Below are positions 56,212 through 64,000 of a DNA stretch of 64,000 nucleotides, one piece after another. The notes beneath the pieces were generated by a model, which was not told the DNA's origin, made no database searches, and saw only the letters and a list, made by a program, of their open reading frames with translations. Location of the stretch: NCBI GenBank assembly GCA_002706765.1, contig PAJV01000055.1:62001-126000 (forward strand), written 5' to 3'. Origin of the DNA: Gimesia sp. GTDB taxonomy: Bacteria > Planctomycetota > Planctomycetia > Planctomycetales > Planctomycetaceae. The position numbers and the translations under genes are program-made. Position 1 is the first letter of the stretch, and each line of letters begins with the position of its first letter.

Positions 56212-58473
56212 TCAGTTTGCCTGCAGTTTGGCTGTTGCAGGATGTAGTAACCCGGTATCCAGCATCGCCCGCACCAGTTTCTGCGCGACGGGTCCCGCGA
56301 CGCGACTGCCGGAACCGCCGTGTTCAATGACCACGGCAAACGCATACTTGGGACGCGTTGCGGGTACAAAACCGGCAAACCAGGCATGGTCATTCTTTCC
56401 GCCGCCGGTCTCTGCCGTTCCCGTTTTACCGGCGATGCTGATTTCTTTCATCCGCACTGTTTTGTAACCGGTCCCCTGGGGATTCGCCACGACATCGATC
56501 AGGCCTTCGCGGACCCGTTCCAGTGAATCCGGATGAATGCCGCTCACATAACGCTGGGGATGAGAGATGATCTGCCGGGTGGTGTTTGACGACTCAGCCG
56601 AGGGAACAATACTGTAAGCCAGGTGCGGTACTACCAGCTCACCATTATTGGCAATGACCGCCATGAGCCGCGCGATCTGTAGTGGCGTGACCGTCAACCT
56701 GGACTGACCAATGGCGATACCCAGCGTATCGCCGGGATACCAGGGCGACTCCCCTTTTTTCCTGTCGGGCGAAGGATCGGGCAGATGACCGCCGCGCTCG
56801 CCGGGAATATCAATGCCGGTCGGCTTGCCGAAGCCCAGCTGATCTGCCCAGTGACAGAGCATCTCCGGTCCCATCGTGCGGGCTGCCTGAAAAAAGTAGA
56901 CGTTACAGGACTGGCATAACGCCTGTGTCAGATTGATGTCGTTGTGACCGACTCCATAGTGACGATAAATAAAGTCGCGATGTCGATCAGGTCGGTCCAG
57001 ATAACCCCGGCAGGGATACATCTCATCGGGATCAATCTTGCCACTTTCCAGTATCGCAATCGAAGTCAGCGCTTTGAACGTCGAACCCGGAGGCAGCATC
57101 ATCTGTGTGGCCCGCGGAAACAGGGGACGCCGCGGATCATCCAGCACGGCCTGCCACTCTTCCGGCGATGGATTCAACAGGAGGTTCAGGTCGTATCGCG
57201 GCGCGGAAGCAGTTGCCACAATCGCACCACTCCGCACATCGAGAACCACGATGCATCCGCCCGTGGAAGGTTCAATCACGGGAGTATCGTTTTCATCCTT
57301 CTGCTGCGCCAGTTCGTCCAGTGACTGATCCAGCAGATTCTGAACTTCGCCCTGCAACTGGGTATTCAACGTCAACACGACATCATCGCCTGACTTGGGT
57401 TCGCGGATGACTTCGCTGCGAATGATTTCGCCCTGCCGATTTTTCACGACCCGTTTCAAGCCGCGCAAGCCACGCAGGTACCGATCGTAAGAGCGTTCGA
57501 TCCCCATTTTGCCGATGCGGTCCCCTTCCTGGTAATCGAGCGGATCTCCCTGGGGGAACCTTTCCTGTCGGGCGGCCAGGGTTTTCTCATCAATGCGATG
57601 TCGAATTCCCAGTTCATGCGGGGCGATCGTTTTCTGAGGATATTCGCGGAGGGTGGCCACCTCGATATTCACTCCGGGAAAGTGTTCCGGATGGGCGGAG
57701 ATCGCCAGTGCAATTTCACGCGGAATCTCGGATTTGATGGTGTGATAATCGAGTTCCTCACGAACCACAATCCGTTCTCGGTGCGGGCGTCGCGGTGGCC
57801 GGGTTAATGTTTCTTTCAGCAGTTTCCAGAACGCACGTGGATAGTCGGCGGAATCGGTCTCAGTCGATTTATCGGCGACTTCAACCGGCTGCGACTCTAA
57901 TCGCTTTTGCTCGGCTCTTTCATTCACACTCTCGATGATATTTTCCACCCGTCTTTGAACTTCATTACCGGAAGTCAGCAATTCCTGTTGCGGGACCTGC
58001 ATGACCAGTGCCAGTTCTTCCCACAACTGTTGACGCCGTGCGAGTACTTTTTCGCGGGCCGCCTCGACTTTTTCTTTCTGTCGCCGCTCGACGGGTTTCA
58101 ACAGCGTCAGTGCCTGCTGTTTTAACCAGCGTTCATTGGGCGGCTCTTCCAGCCAGCGGTAATGCACCTGCAAATCGAAGCGTTCGACATCCATCGCCAG
58201 CACGCGTCCGTCGATGGAAACAATGCGTCCGTCGCGACTGGGGATCGTCTCAAAGGATTCGGTTGTCTTTCCAAACTGCGAATAAAAATGCTCCGCGTTC
58301 ATCATCTGGATGAACAGCAACCGTCCGCTCACTGCCAGCAACGGCGCCAGCAGAAACAGCCCGAGCAGACAGACCCGCAGCCCGGGCAGACGATCCACCT
58401 GAAACGGATTGCCGCCTGCATCGCTTTCTGAATTCGGATGGTTACTGCCGGGACGATTACGCATGAAGATCAA
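56212..58473 (-). CDS. mrdA: Penicillin-binding protein 2 (peptidoglycan transpeptidase)
   Basis: The 753-residue class B PBP has an N-terminal membrane anchor (about 31-55), the pedestal domain, and transpeptidase motifs S464TFK467, S522CN524 and K683TG685. It cross-links peptidoglycan during elongation with MreB/RodA. Compared with the usual ~630 residues there is a charged, probably coiled-coil insertion of roughly 100 residues (about 130-240, including EKVLARRQQLWEELALVMQ), between the pedestal strands. It is the last gene of the mre operon, 2 bp after mreD. Confidence 0.93.
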   Translation of the reverse strand: MIFMRNRPGSNHPNSESDAGGNPFQVDRLPGLRVCLLGLFLLAPLLAVSGRLLFIQMMNAEHFYSQFGKTTESFETIPSRDGRIVSIDGRVLAMDVERFDLQVHYRWLEEPPNERWLKQQALTLLKPVERRQKEKVEAAREKVLARRQQLWEELALVMQVPQQELLTSGNEVQRRVENIIESVNERAEQKRLESQPVEVADKSTETDSADYPRAFWKLLKETLTRPPRRPHRERIVVREELDYHTIKSEIPREIALAISAHPEHFPGVNIEVATLREYPQKTIAPHELGIRHRIDEKTLAARQERFPQGDPLDYQEGDRIGKMGIERSYDRYLRGLRGLKRVVKNRQGEIIRSEVIREPKSGDDVVLTLNTQLQGEVQNLLDQSLDELAQQKDENDTPVIEPSTGGCIVVLDVRSGAIVATASAPRYDLNLLLNPSPEEWQAVLDDPRRPLFPRATQMMLPPGSTFKALTSIAILESGKIDPDEMYPCRGYLDRPDRHRDFIYRHYGVGHNDINLTQALCQSCNVYFFQAARTMGPEMLCHWADQLGFGKPTGIDIPGERGGHLPDPSPDRKKGESPWYPGDTLGIAIGQSRLTVTPLQIARLMAVIANNGELVVPHLAYSIVPSAESSNTTRQIISHPQRYVSGIHPDSLERVREGLIDVVANPQGTGYKTVRMKEISIAGKTGTAETGGGKNDHAWFAGFVPATRPKYAFAVVIEHGGSGSRVAGPVAQKLVRAMLDTGLLHPATAKLQAN

Positions 58474-58475
58474 AT

Positions 58476-59009
58476 TTACTGATAATATTGAGGACTATAA
58501 CGGGCAGGATTACTTGTAGAAGCTTGAAGTTGAAAGGGCATCAGTTTGAAAACGATCAGCAGGATCAGGCCGACCGTTGCAGTCGCCAGACTGTTTCCCG
58601 CTGATTGAGGGAGCAGCAGCGTCAGCTCCGCAATCAGGTTCGCGCCCGCTTCCAGACGATTTAATACATGGAACAGGCTGTCAAACAGAAATGCGAGAAA
58701 CGCCAGCATCACAAAGCGACTGAAGAGTGAGCGGAGTTGAAAATGAATCTGTACCCGCCAGGCAAGCCAGATCAGCATTGAGAGCAGCATTGCCCCGGTG
58801 CCGGGAATCGCGGAGTCAAAGGTTTCACAGACCATGCCCGCCAGCAGTCCACAGAGGATGACACGCGAATCGCGAAGCCAGAACAGCGTCAGGCCTGTCA
58901 CCATCACGATCAGGTTGGGGCGGAACCCCTCGGGACTCAGATCCGGTACCACACTGATCTGTGCAATCAGACAGACATATCCCAGTAACATCAGACTGAA
59001 AAGTTTCAT
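58476..59009 (-). CDS. mreD: MreD-like membrane protein
   Basis: The 177-residue protein has five or six hydrophobic helices and lies between mreC and mrdA on the same strand, the conserved position of mreD. It has the family pattern: short N-terminal helix, PDLSPEGFRPNLIVM, DSRVILCGLLAGMVCETFDS. MreD sequences are poorly conserved, so the assignment rests mostly on position and topology. It links MreC to the elongation complex. Stop and start of the neighbours are 2 bp (mrdA) and 14 bp (mreC) away. Confidence 0.82.
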   Translation of the reverse strand: MKLFSLMLLGYVCLIAQISVVPDLSPEGFRPNLIVMVTGLTLFWLRDSRVILCGLLAGMVCETFDSAIPGTGAMLLSMLIWLAWRVQIHFQLRSLFSRFVMLAFLAFLFDSLFHVLNRLEAGANLIAELTLLLPQSAGNSLATATVGLILLIVFKLMPFQLQASTSNPARYSPQYYQ

Positions 59010-59023
59010 GAATCGGGGCCCTT

Positions 59024-59989
59024 TCAGTTTGCCAGCACCCGTCGCGGATTGATAATCTGTCGCAGCACACTGACCTGTTTGACATCAGATATTTGAACAG
59101 CCGGCTCTATGATAATTTTCCAGTAAGGCGCGCCTCGGGGCAGTTCCGCTTCAATGATGCGGCCGTAATACATGGGCTGCCCGAGCGTGGACTGCATACT
59201 CAACGGGAGTTCGCGATCGACTTCTCCCGTATAGACGTCCTGCCCGACTTGAATCGATTCGGTGGGCGGAATCTGCAGCAGTTCACATCTGCCTTCACCC
59301 AGGCCGACCAGGATTCCATCGGTTCCGAGTTGCAGCCCCTGCTCTGTGCGGCGGGCAATGCGGGCGGAGCCACGGTACTTGACCGAAGTGATGGGAATCA
59401 GGCTGCTGGTCCAGCTGCCGACTTCATCGATTTTTCCGATCACCGCTTGCCCCGCATACAAGGCAAATCCGGTTTTGATTCCCTGTGCTGCCCCCTGATC
59501 GATGAGGGGGAAATCAGATTCGAGAACGAACGACGATTCAAAGACTCCCTGCTCGCGCCCCTGGTTGAGTAACTGCCCTTCCCTTAACAGTGAGATCGCC
59601 GACTCGCCCAGAAGCTGCGCTTCGAGCAGATCGGGAACCAGCAGTCGATCACTGGACTCTGTCTGATAGTTGGGAACTCCGGTCTGTTTGAGACGATGTA
59701 ATTCTTCGGCTGTCTGCAGCGACTGCAGTTCCAGCCTGCGGTTGGCCTGCTTCGTTTCAGTTAACTGGCGCTCCAGCTGCTCCACGCGCGGATCGGGTGC
59801 ATCCGGCTTTGCCACGGTCGATTCCCAGACCTTGATCTGCTGTACCAGTGTCAAACCGGGTCTGGCTGCATCGCGTATCAGATTATACAGGCGGCTCGAA
59901 TAAGCAGACGGCATCGCATACAGGCTGCCTGCAACCAGCAGCGCCAGCAGGACCAGTTTGATTTCCGAAAACCGCGTTTCGCGTTTCAT
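59024..59989 (-). CDS. mreC: MreC, rod-shape determining protein
   Basis: The 321-residue protein has one N-terminal membrane helix (about 11-27), then a coiled-coil (about 55-105, EQLERQLTETKQANRRLELQ), then beta-rich MreC domains (SSFVLESDFPLIDQGAAQGI, AVIGKIDEVGSWTSSLIPIT, GILVGLGEGRCELLQIPPTE). Its usual partners are MreB on the cytoplasmic side and PBP2 on the periplasmic side. Separated from mreB by 17 bp. Confidence 0.92.
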   Translation of the reverse strand: MKRETRFSEIKLVLLALLVAGSLYAMPSAYSSRLYNLIRDAARPGLTLVQQIKVWESTVAKPDAPDPRVEQLERQLTETKQANRRLELQSLQTAEELHRLKQTGVPNYQTESSDRLLVPDLLEAQLLGESAISLLREGQLLNQGREQGVFESSFVLESDFPLIDQGAAQGIKTGFALYAGQAVIGKIDEVGSWTSSLIPITSVKYRGSARIARRTEQGLQLGTDGILVGLGEGRCELLQIPPTESIQVGQDVYTGEVDRELPLSMQSTLGQPMYYGRIIEAELPRGAPYWKIIIEPAVQISDVKQVSVLRQIINPRRVLAN

Positions 59990-60006
59990 GATTTCTGGCC
60001 CGTCCC

Positions 60007-61056
60007 TTAAAAATCGCCATCGCCGTTATCAAAGGCATGCCGCCACTGGCTGAGATGTTCCAGGCAAATCGCGGTGCCCCGCGCCACGGTCCGGAGCGGA
60101 TCCTCATCCACGCGGACCGGAATCCCCAGTTGTTCGCTCATGTAATAAGCCAGACCGCGAAGCAGTGCCCCGCCGCCCGTGAGTACCAGACCGTTATCAG
60201 CCAGGTCCGCCACCAGTTCCGGCTTACACTGTTCGATGGTTTGTTTGCAGCAGTTGAGAATGGATTCCAGTGGTCCGTGTAATGCGTCGCGCAGCTCTTC
60301 GCTGGTTACGATTGCTTTACGGGGAATGCTGCTGATGATGTCCAGGCCTTTGACTTCGCCCGTCAGTTCCTGTTCCAGTGGATAGGCGCTGCCCAGTTCC
60401 AGCTTCAGCTCCTCAGCAGTCTGTACGCCGATCCGCATTGAGAAATGCTGCTTCATGTACTCGACGATGGCATCATCACAGCGATCGCCGCCAATACGCA
60501 CGGAATTACTGACGACGGTATCGCCCATACTCATGATGGCGACTTCCGTGGTCCCTCCGCCGATGTCACAGACCATGCTCGCCATCGGTTCTGAGATCGG
60601 CAGTCCGGCACCGATGCCTGCCGCCTTGGATTCTTCAATCAGGTAAACACGACCGGCGCCGGCCCGCTCGGCACTGTTGAACACGGCGCGTTTTTCTACA
60701 GGCGTGATACTACCGGGGACCGCAATGACAACCCGGGGTCGCAGACCACGCGAATGATGACGGGCCTTGTGGATGAAATAGCGGAGCATCGCCTCGCACA
60801 GTTCAAAGTCGGTGATCACGCCTTCTTTGAGCGGACGGACGGCGATGATACTATCGGGGGTGCGGCCCAGCATCTGCTTGGCCAGTTTGCCGACGGCGGT
60901 TCCTTTGCCCAGGATTTTGCGGCTGCCTTTATGCAGCGCCACGACCGACGGTTCATCCAGCGCAATGCCCTCGCCCTGGATCGCGACGATGGTATTCGCC
61001 GTTCCCAGATCGATCGCCAAATCAGGACAGAGCCATTGACGTAAACGGTGCAGCAT
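60007..61056 (-). CDS. mreB: MreB, actin-like cytoskeleton protein
   Basis: The 349-residue actin-fold ATPase polymerises under the inner membrane and directs elongation. The phosphate-1 motif DLGTANT is at 16-22. It has CDIGGGTTEVAIMS (phosphate-2), SVRIGGDR and the C-terminal LTGGGALLRG (adenosine motif) and EDPLRTVARG. In place of the common IEEPMAAAIGAG, it reads IEESKAAGIGAG, a notable change in the conserved loop. It heads the mreB-mreC-mreD-mrdA operon; no rodA is in the window. Confidence 0.95.
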   Translation of the reverse strand: MLHRLRQWLCPDLAIDLGTANTIVAIQGEGIALDEPSVVALHKGSRKILGKGTAVGKLAKQMLGRTPDSIIAVRPLKEGVITDFELCEAMLRYFIHKARHHSRGLRPRVVIAVPGSITPVEKRAVFNSAERAGAGRVYLIEESKAAGIGAGLPISEPMASMVCDIGGGTTEVAIMSMGDTVVSNSVRIGGDRCDDAIVEYMKQHFSMRIGVQTAEELKLELGSAYPLEQELTGEVKGLDIISSIPRKAIVTSEELRDALHGPLESILNCCKQTIEQCKPELVADLADNGLVLTGGGALLRGLAYYMSEQLGIPVRVDEDPLRTVARGTAICLEHLSQWRHAFDNGDGDF

Positions 61057-61329
61057 CCTTGCACTACCGCTTCTTATTAAAAAGAATAAGGGGGCTGAAC
61101 AGAATCAAGATCGAAACTCAACAAACCATTATTGAGTCGCCTGCTATTCACAAAACTTCCTGTTAAGATTGGGAAAATGTATTCGAGATGGTGAGTTTCT
61201 GCAATACGCAGTTTCGAAACGGTGACCACACTGTAAAGACAGGTAAACCTGGCGGTTCTGCGAACTCACCAGCATTTGGATTTGGGATTCGCAGTGCTAT
61301 AATCCCACTGAAAACCTGAAACCGAGAGA
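61057..61329. other. Intergenic region between mreB and the CPBP protease gene
   Basis: The region holds a promoter for the protease (61276-61303) and an inverted repeat ACTCAA-N10-TTGAGT at about 61115-61136 in front of mreB, possibly a regulatory site. Shine-Dalgarno for mreB is weak (AAGG directly before the ATG). Confidence 0.4.
61276..61303 (+). promoter_or_regulatory. Sigma70-type promoter of the CPBP protease gene
   Basis: TTGGAT (61276-61281) and a perfect TATAAT (61298-61303) are 16 bp apart, and TGC directly precedes the -10 (extended -10). The ATG at 61345 lies 41 bp downstream. Confidence 0.6.
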
Positions 61330-61344
61330 GTGAACGAACGATCT

Positions 61345-61986
61345 ATGAGCGATTGGGATGAAGAAGAAAATTTAGAAGAGACGACTGCGCAAGATCAGCA
61401 ATCATTCATCCTGGGTGGCTCTCTGATTTCGATTGGCATTATTGTGATTGCCTTTGGTGTCGGCTGGGGACTGGGTGTGAGCCCGCTTGCCAACCTCACC
61501 TGGAACTGGACCGACCTGCTGATTGGAATCGTCGCGGCACTGCCCCTGTACCTGTTTTTTTTCTGTACGGCCCGTCTGCCGATCAAAGGATTTCAGCAGA
61601 TCCAGCAGTTCCTGCTTGATGAACTGGGGCCTCGCGTGGAACACGGTAAAGTCTGGGAACTGTTCATCCTCTGCATCTTTATTGGCCTGGGTGAAGAGAT
61701 GCTGTTTCGCGGCGTGCTGCAATCCTGGGCGACGCAATACGGCGTGATCGCTGCGATCATCTTCACCAACATTCTGTTTGGCGTTTTACATTCGATCACG
61801 CGGCTGTATGTCATTGTGGCAACACTGATGGGCGTCTACATGAGCCTGCTGCTGATTCTCTTTACTCCACAGAATCTGCTGATCCCGGTCACGACACATA
61901 CCATGTACGACTTCATGTGCTTCATGTATATCATGCACGTGTATCGCCAGCAGAAACGCGATGAGCAGGCATACGAAACAGAATAA
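61345..61986 (+). CDS. CPBP-family intramembrane metalloprotease
   Basis: The 213-residue membrane protein (about six TM helices) has the CPBP/CAAX motifs: EEMLFR with Glu117-Glu118 and Arg122, FGVLHS with His149, and HTMYD with His185. These place the metal or catalytic residues of the Abi/Rce1-type proteases, which process prenylated or leader peptides. The substrate is unknown. A GTG at 61330 is an alternative start 15 nt earlier. Extended -10 promoter upstream. Confidence 0.88.
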   Translation: MSDWDEEENLEETTAQDQQSFILGGSLISIGIIVIAFGVGWGLGVSPLANLTWNWTDLLIGIVAALPLYLFFFCTARLPIKGFQQIQQFLLDELGPRVEHGKVWELFILCIFIGLGEEMLFRGVLQSWATQYGVIAAIIFTNILFGVLHSITRLYVIVATLMGVYMSLLLILFTPQNLLIPVTTHTMYDFMCFMYIMHVYRQQKRDEQAYETE

Positions 61987-62089
61987 TAAATCCCGCGTGG
62001 TGAGATTCGAACACGGTTCATACCACACTGGGAACTGCTGAAACCATCCTTTTTTTCTACCACGAAACCAAACGAAAGAAAAACATAAT

Positions 62090-62283
62090 GGGTGGGCCCG
62101 GATGTAATCCGGGGTTGTCGAAGACAACGGGAAACTGTCAGGGCAAATTGATGAACTGACGAGATGCTCTCCTACCTCACACCATGACACTTCAATGAGC
62201 AAACCGAGGTTCACTTTCAGGAACGTCACACTGTCAGTTTCCTGCTCGCTGCGCTCGGCCCGGATTGCATCCGGGCCCACCCA
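62090..62283 (+). repeat. MITE-like intergenic repeat, copy 3
   Basis: This ~194-bp element begins GGGTGGGCCCGGATG and ends CATCCGGGCCCACCC, near-perfect terminal inversions. GTTGTC/GACAAC forms a hairpin next to the left end, and CTGTCAGTTTCCTGCTCGCT marks the right end, as in copies 1 and 2. The interior (62130-62235) shares blocks such as GAGCAAACC and CCTACC with copy 2. No ORF inside. Confidence 0.88.
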
Positions 62284-62371
62284 AATATGAGAGAGAAGAA
62301 TGTCAGGGCACAGGCAAAGATCCGCTTACCAGAAGCGAACATCGGGTGAAACTACGATTGATATAATAAAA

Positions 62372-62405
62372 AAGCAGGACGGGCTCTCCTTAACCCGTCC
62401 TGCTT
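62372..62405 (-). terminator. Strong rho-independent terminator
   Basis: The 12-bp perfect stem AAGCAGGACGGG (62372-62383) pairs with CCCGTCCTGCTT (62394-62405), with a 10-nt loop. On the minus strand TTTTATTATAT follows. It terminates the oxidoreductase gene. Confidence 0.85.
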
Positions 62406-62426
62406 CCAATTGGCATCCGTTCCGTT

Positions 62427-63503
62427 TTATTTTGCTTTCGGAATTTTAGGATCGCGTTTCAGAGGCAGCGATACCTGTTTTCCGGTCCAGGAAGACTGGT
62501 AGATCGCCAGAATGATTTCCACACTCTTGCGACCATCGTTTCCATCGACAAACGGCTTCTTGCCGGTTTTGATCGACTTGATGAAGTCTTTCAGCTGTTC
62601 CATGTGACCGGCATAAGAGATCGCAGAAGGGTCACTGGCACCGCCTGTGTTGCCGCTCTTCTTTGCCAGTTCGGTGCGGATCTTTTCATCGCGGGCGTTT
62701 TCTTTGGCGAACTCCCAGTGCAGTACATCGTCCTGCTCGATAATCACGGTTCCCTTGGTGCCAGAGATTTCGGTTTTCTTGAGCAGGCCGGGAAAGACGC
62801 TGGTGGTTGCTTCAATCACACCCAGGGCACCGTTTTTGAATCGAATGGTGGCAACGCCGGTATCTTCAACTTCGATCCGCTTGTGAGCCAGGGTACCGGT
62901 CATGCCGTTCACGTCGGCGACTTCGCCCATGAACCAGAACAGCAGGTCGACGTTATGAATCGCCTGATTCATGTAGGCACCGCCGCCATCCATTTCCCAG
63001 GTTCCACGCCATCCGCCGGAATCGTAATATTCCTGTGTGCGCCACCATTTGACATAGGTATCGCCTAAAGTCAGTTTGCCGAAGCGGCCTTTGTCGATCG
63101 CTTTTTTCAGTTCCTGATTGGCGGCACCGAAGCGGGAAGGCATGATGGTCGCCAGCTGAACCTTGTTCTTTTTGCAGGCGTCGATAATCGCATCACAGCG
63201 TTTGAGCGTGATTTCCAGTGGTTTTTCCACCACAACATGCTTGCCTGCTTTGGCAGCGGCGACGGCGGGATCCATGTGGGCCCCGCTGGGAGTGCAGATG
63301 GTGACAACATCCACTTCGGGATCTGCCAGCATTTCATCCAAATCATGATAGGCGGTGCAACCATTCGCTTCTGCAAATTTATCTGCTGATGCTGCAAATC
63401 GATCATAGCAGGCGACCAGCGTGGCACCGCGAATCTCTTCCAGTGCCTTTGCATGAAAATTCGAAATCATGCCACAGCCGACAATTCCAAAACCTGTTGC
63501 CAT
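62427..63503 (-). CDS. Gfo/Idh/MocA-family NAD(P)-dependent oxidoreductase
   Basis: From ATG 63503 the protein has 358 residues; the longer frame to 63593 adds an unsupported N-terminus. The Rossmann motif GIVGCG is at residues 6-11. The family EKP motif (Glu93-Lys94-Pro95) holds the conserved Lys. GGGAYMNQAIHNVDLLFW has the conserved His-Asp of the substrate side. Members oxidise or reduce sugars and inositol derivatives. It has no signal peptide and is cytoplasmic. Single gene with its own terminator. Confidence 0.92.
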   Translation of the reverse strand: MATGFGIVGCGMISNFHAKALEEIRGATLVACYDRFAASADKFAEANGCTAYHDLDEMLADPEVDVVTICTPSGAHMDPAVAAAKAGKHVVVEKPLEITLKRCDAIIDACKKNKVQLATIMPSRFGAANQELKKAIDKGRFGKLTLGDTYVKWWRTQEYYDSGGWRGTWEMDGGGAYMNQAIHNVDLLFWFMGEVADVNGMTGTLAHKRIEVEDTGVATIRFKNGALGVIEATTSVFPGLLKKTEISGTKGTVIIEQDDVLHWEFAKENARDEKIRTELAKKSGNTGGASDPSAISYAGHMEQLKDFIKSIKTGKKPFVDGNDGRKSVEIILAIYQSSWTGKQVSLPLKRDPKIPKAK

Positions 63504-63697
63504 TACTGTTGCTTTCTGTATTTCGTTCAAAAATGAGTCGTCTCCGTTCACTTCATTCGCTGTGAACGGGAAAACGTAAATCGCGGAATTCACATTTCAA
63601 TTATCGTTTTACGAAGAATTTCTTATGAATGCAATCCGCGCGGAATCATTTCCCCTGATTGACCGCAAAAGGTGAAAGTTTTCCCCAGCTTCGCAGG

Positions 63698-64000
63698 TCA
63701 ATCAACCAGTTCCACCTGGCAGAACCGTTTCTTGCCGACCCAGAGTAACAGACCCGATTCCACTCTAATCGCCTGATCATGGGTTTCGATCTTCTGTTTT
63801 TCTTCACCCATTTTTGCGCCCCCCTGCTGTATCGAACGCCGGGCATCGCTGGTGGAAGCACACAGGCCCAGTTGCTTAAGCAAATTCGCAGCCGGCAATG
63901 TTCCATCTTCATTTAAATCGGATTGGGAAATCGTTACGACGGGAATGTCTTCAGGCATTCCCCCCGATCCAATCTCCCGCTGCCAGCGATCGGCGGATTC
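63698..64000 (-). CDS. tyrS: Tyrosyl-tRNA synthetase, C-terminal part
   Basis: The frame is open from the window edge (64000) to a stop at 63698, leaving about 100 residues. It shows the C-terminal S4-like RNA-binding segment of TyrRS: LPAANLLKQLGLCASTSDARRSIQQGGAKM and VGKKRF. The preceding PEDIPVV fits the linker before this domain. The N-terminal catalytic part (HIGH, KMSKS) lies outside the window. A neighbouring ATG inside (63958) is not the true start. Confidence 0.85.
   Translation of the reverse strand, partial: ESADRWQREIGSGGMPEDIPVVTISQSDLNEDGTLPAANLLKQLGLCASTSDARRSIQQGGAKMGEEKQKIETHDQAIRVESGLLLWVGKKRFCQVELVD

Larger units (their letters stand above)
61987..62426. other. Intergenic region containing repeat copy 3 and a terminator
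   Basis: 440 bp without a gene between the CPBP gene and the convergent oxidoreductase gene. It is mostly taken up by the palindromic repeat (62090-62283) and the oxidoreductase terminator (62372-62405). Confidence 0.6.

Overview
The window looks like a chromosomal segment of a Planctomycetes bacterium, most like Gimesia (formerly Planctomyces maris). This is inferred from gene content, not from a search. The markers are two DUF1559-type proteins with prepilin-like N-termini, a giant planctomycete cytochrome (ThuA, beta-propeller, HEAT repeats and CxxCH), a ResB-CcsA fusion, neutral-ceramidase-like, sialidase-like and GH5 secreted enzymes, an inverse-autotransporter-like pair, and an mreBCD-mrdA operon. 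About 48 protein genes were found. There are no rRNA genes, no convincing tRNA, no CRISPR array and no phage or transposase gene.

Layout. 0-6.7 kb: a truncated secreted CxxCH protein, a rhamnogalacturonan-acetylesterase-like SGNH hydrolase, a radical SAM protein, pyrF-alkA-acuI-like housekeeping genes, an HpcH/HpaI aldolase and a cupin. 6.7-9.2 kb: an enolase-superfamily gene bracketed by copies of a ~195-bp palindromic intergenic repeat; a third complete copy lies at 62.1 kb and a decayed one at 9.1 kb. 9.3-20.5 kb: an S15/CocE hydrolase, then two divergent copies of a lipoprotein-DUF1559 module around a K+ channel, then small lipoproteins, a TIGR01777 epimerase, a LysE/GAP-type membrane protein, a Tat-type esterase and an M50-like membrane protease. 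20.7-28.5 kb: the giant cytochrome, then four tandem paralogous secreted STN-like proteins behind one good sigma70-type promoter. 28.6-39.4 kb: a flippase-like/ATP-grasp pair, secreted catabolic enzymes, an isochorismatase-ThuA fusion and a thioredoxin-trypsin fusion. 39.4-45.3 kb: a 1-kb gap, a duplicated-domain lipoprotein and the ResB-CcsA fusion. 45.5-51.1 kb: two tandem beta-barrel/beta-helix surface proteins. 51.2-64 kb: a nitrilase-family enzyme, glnA with a sigma54-like promoter, alkaline phosphatase, mreB-mreC-mreD-mrdA, a CPBP protease, a Gfo/Idh/MocA oxidoreductase and the 3' end of tyrS.

How it fits together. Most genes encode exported proteins, as expected for a marine heterotroph that degrades sulfated or uronic polysaccharides and glycolipids. 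The enolase-superfamily enzyme, aldolase, acetylesterase, ceramidase-like, sialidase-like and GH5 genes fit sugar-acid and glycoconjugate catabolism. The cytochrome and ResB-CcsA genes point to active c-type cytochrome maturation. The mre operon indicates a peptidoglycan elongation machine. The most unusual structures are the four-member STN array, the duplicated surface-protein pair, the inverted lipoprotein-DUF1559 duplication and the hairpin-ended intergenic repeat family.
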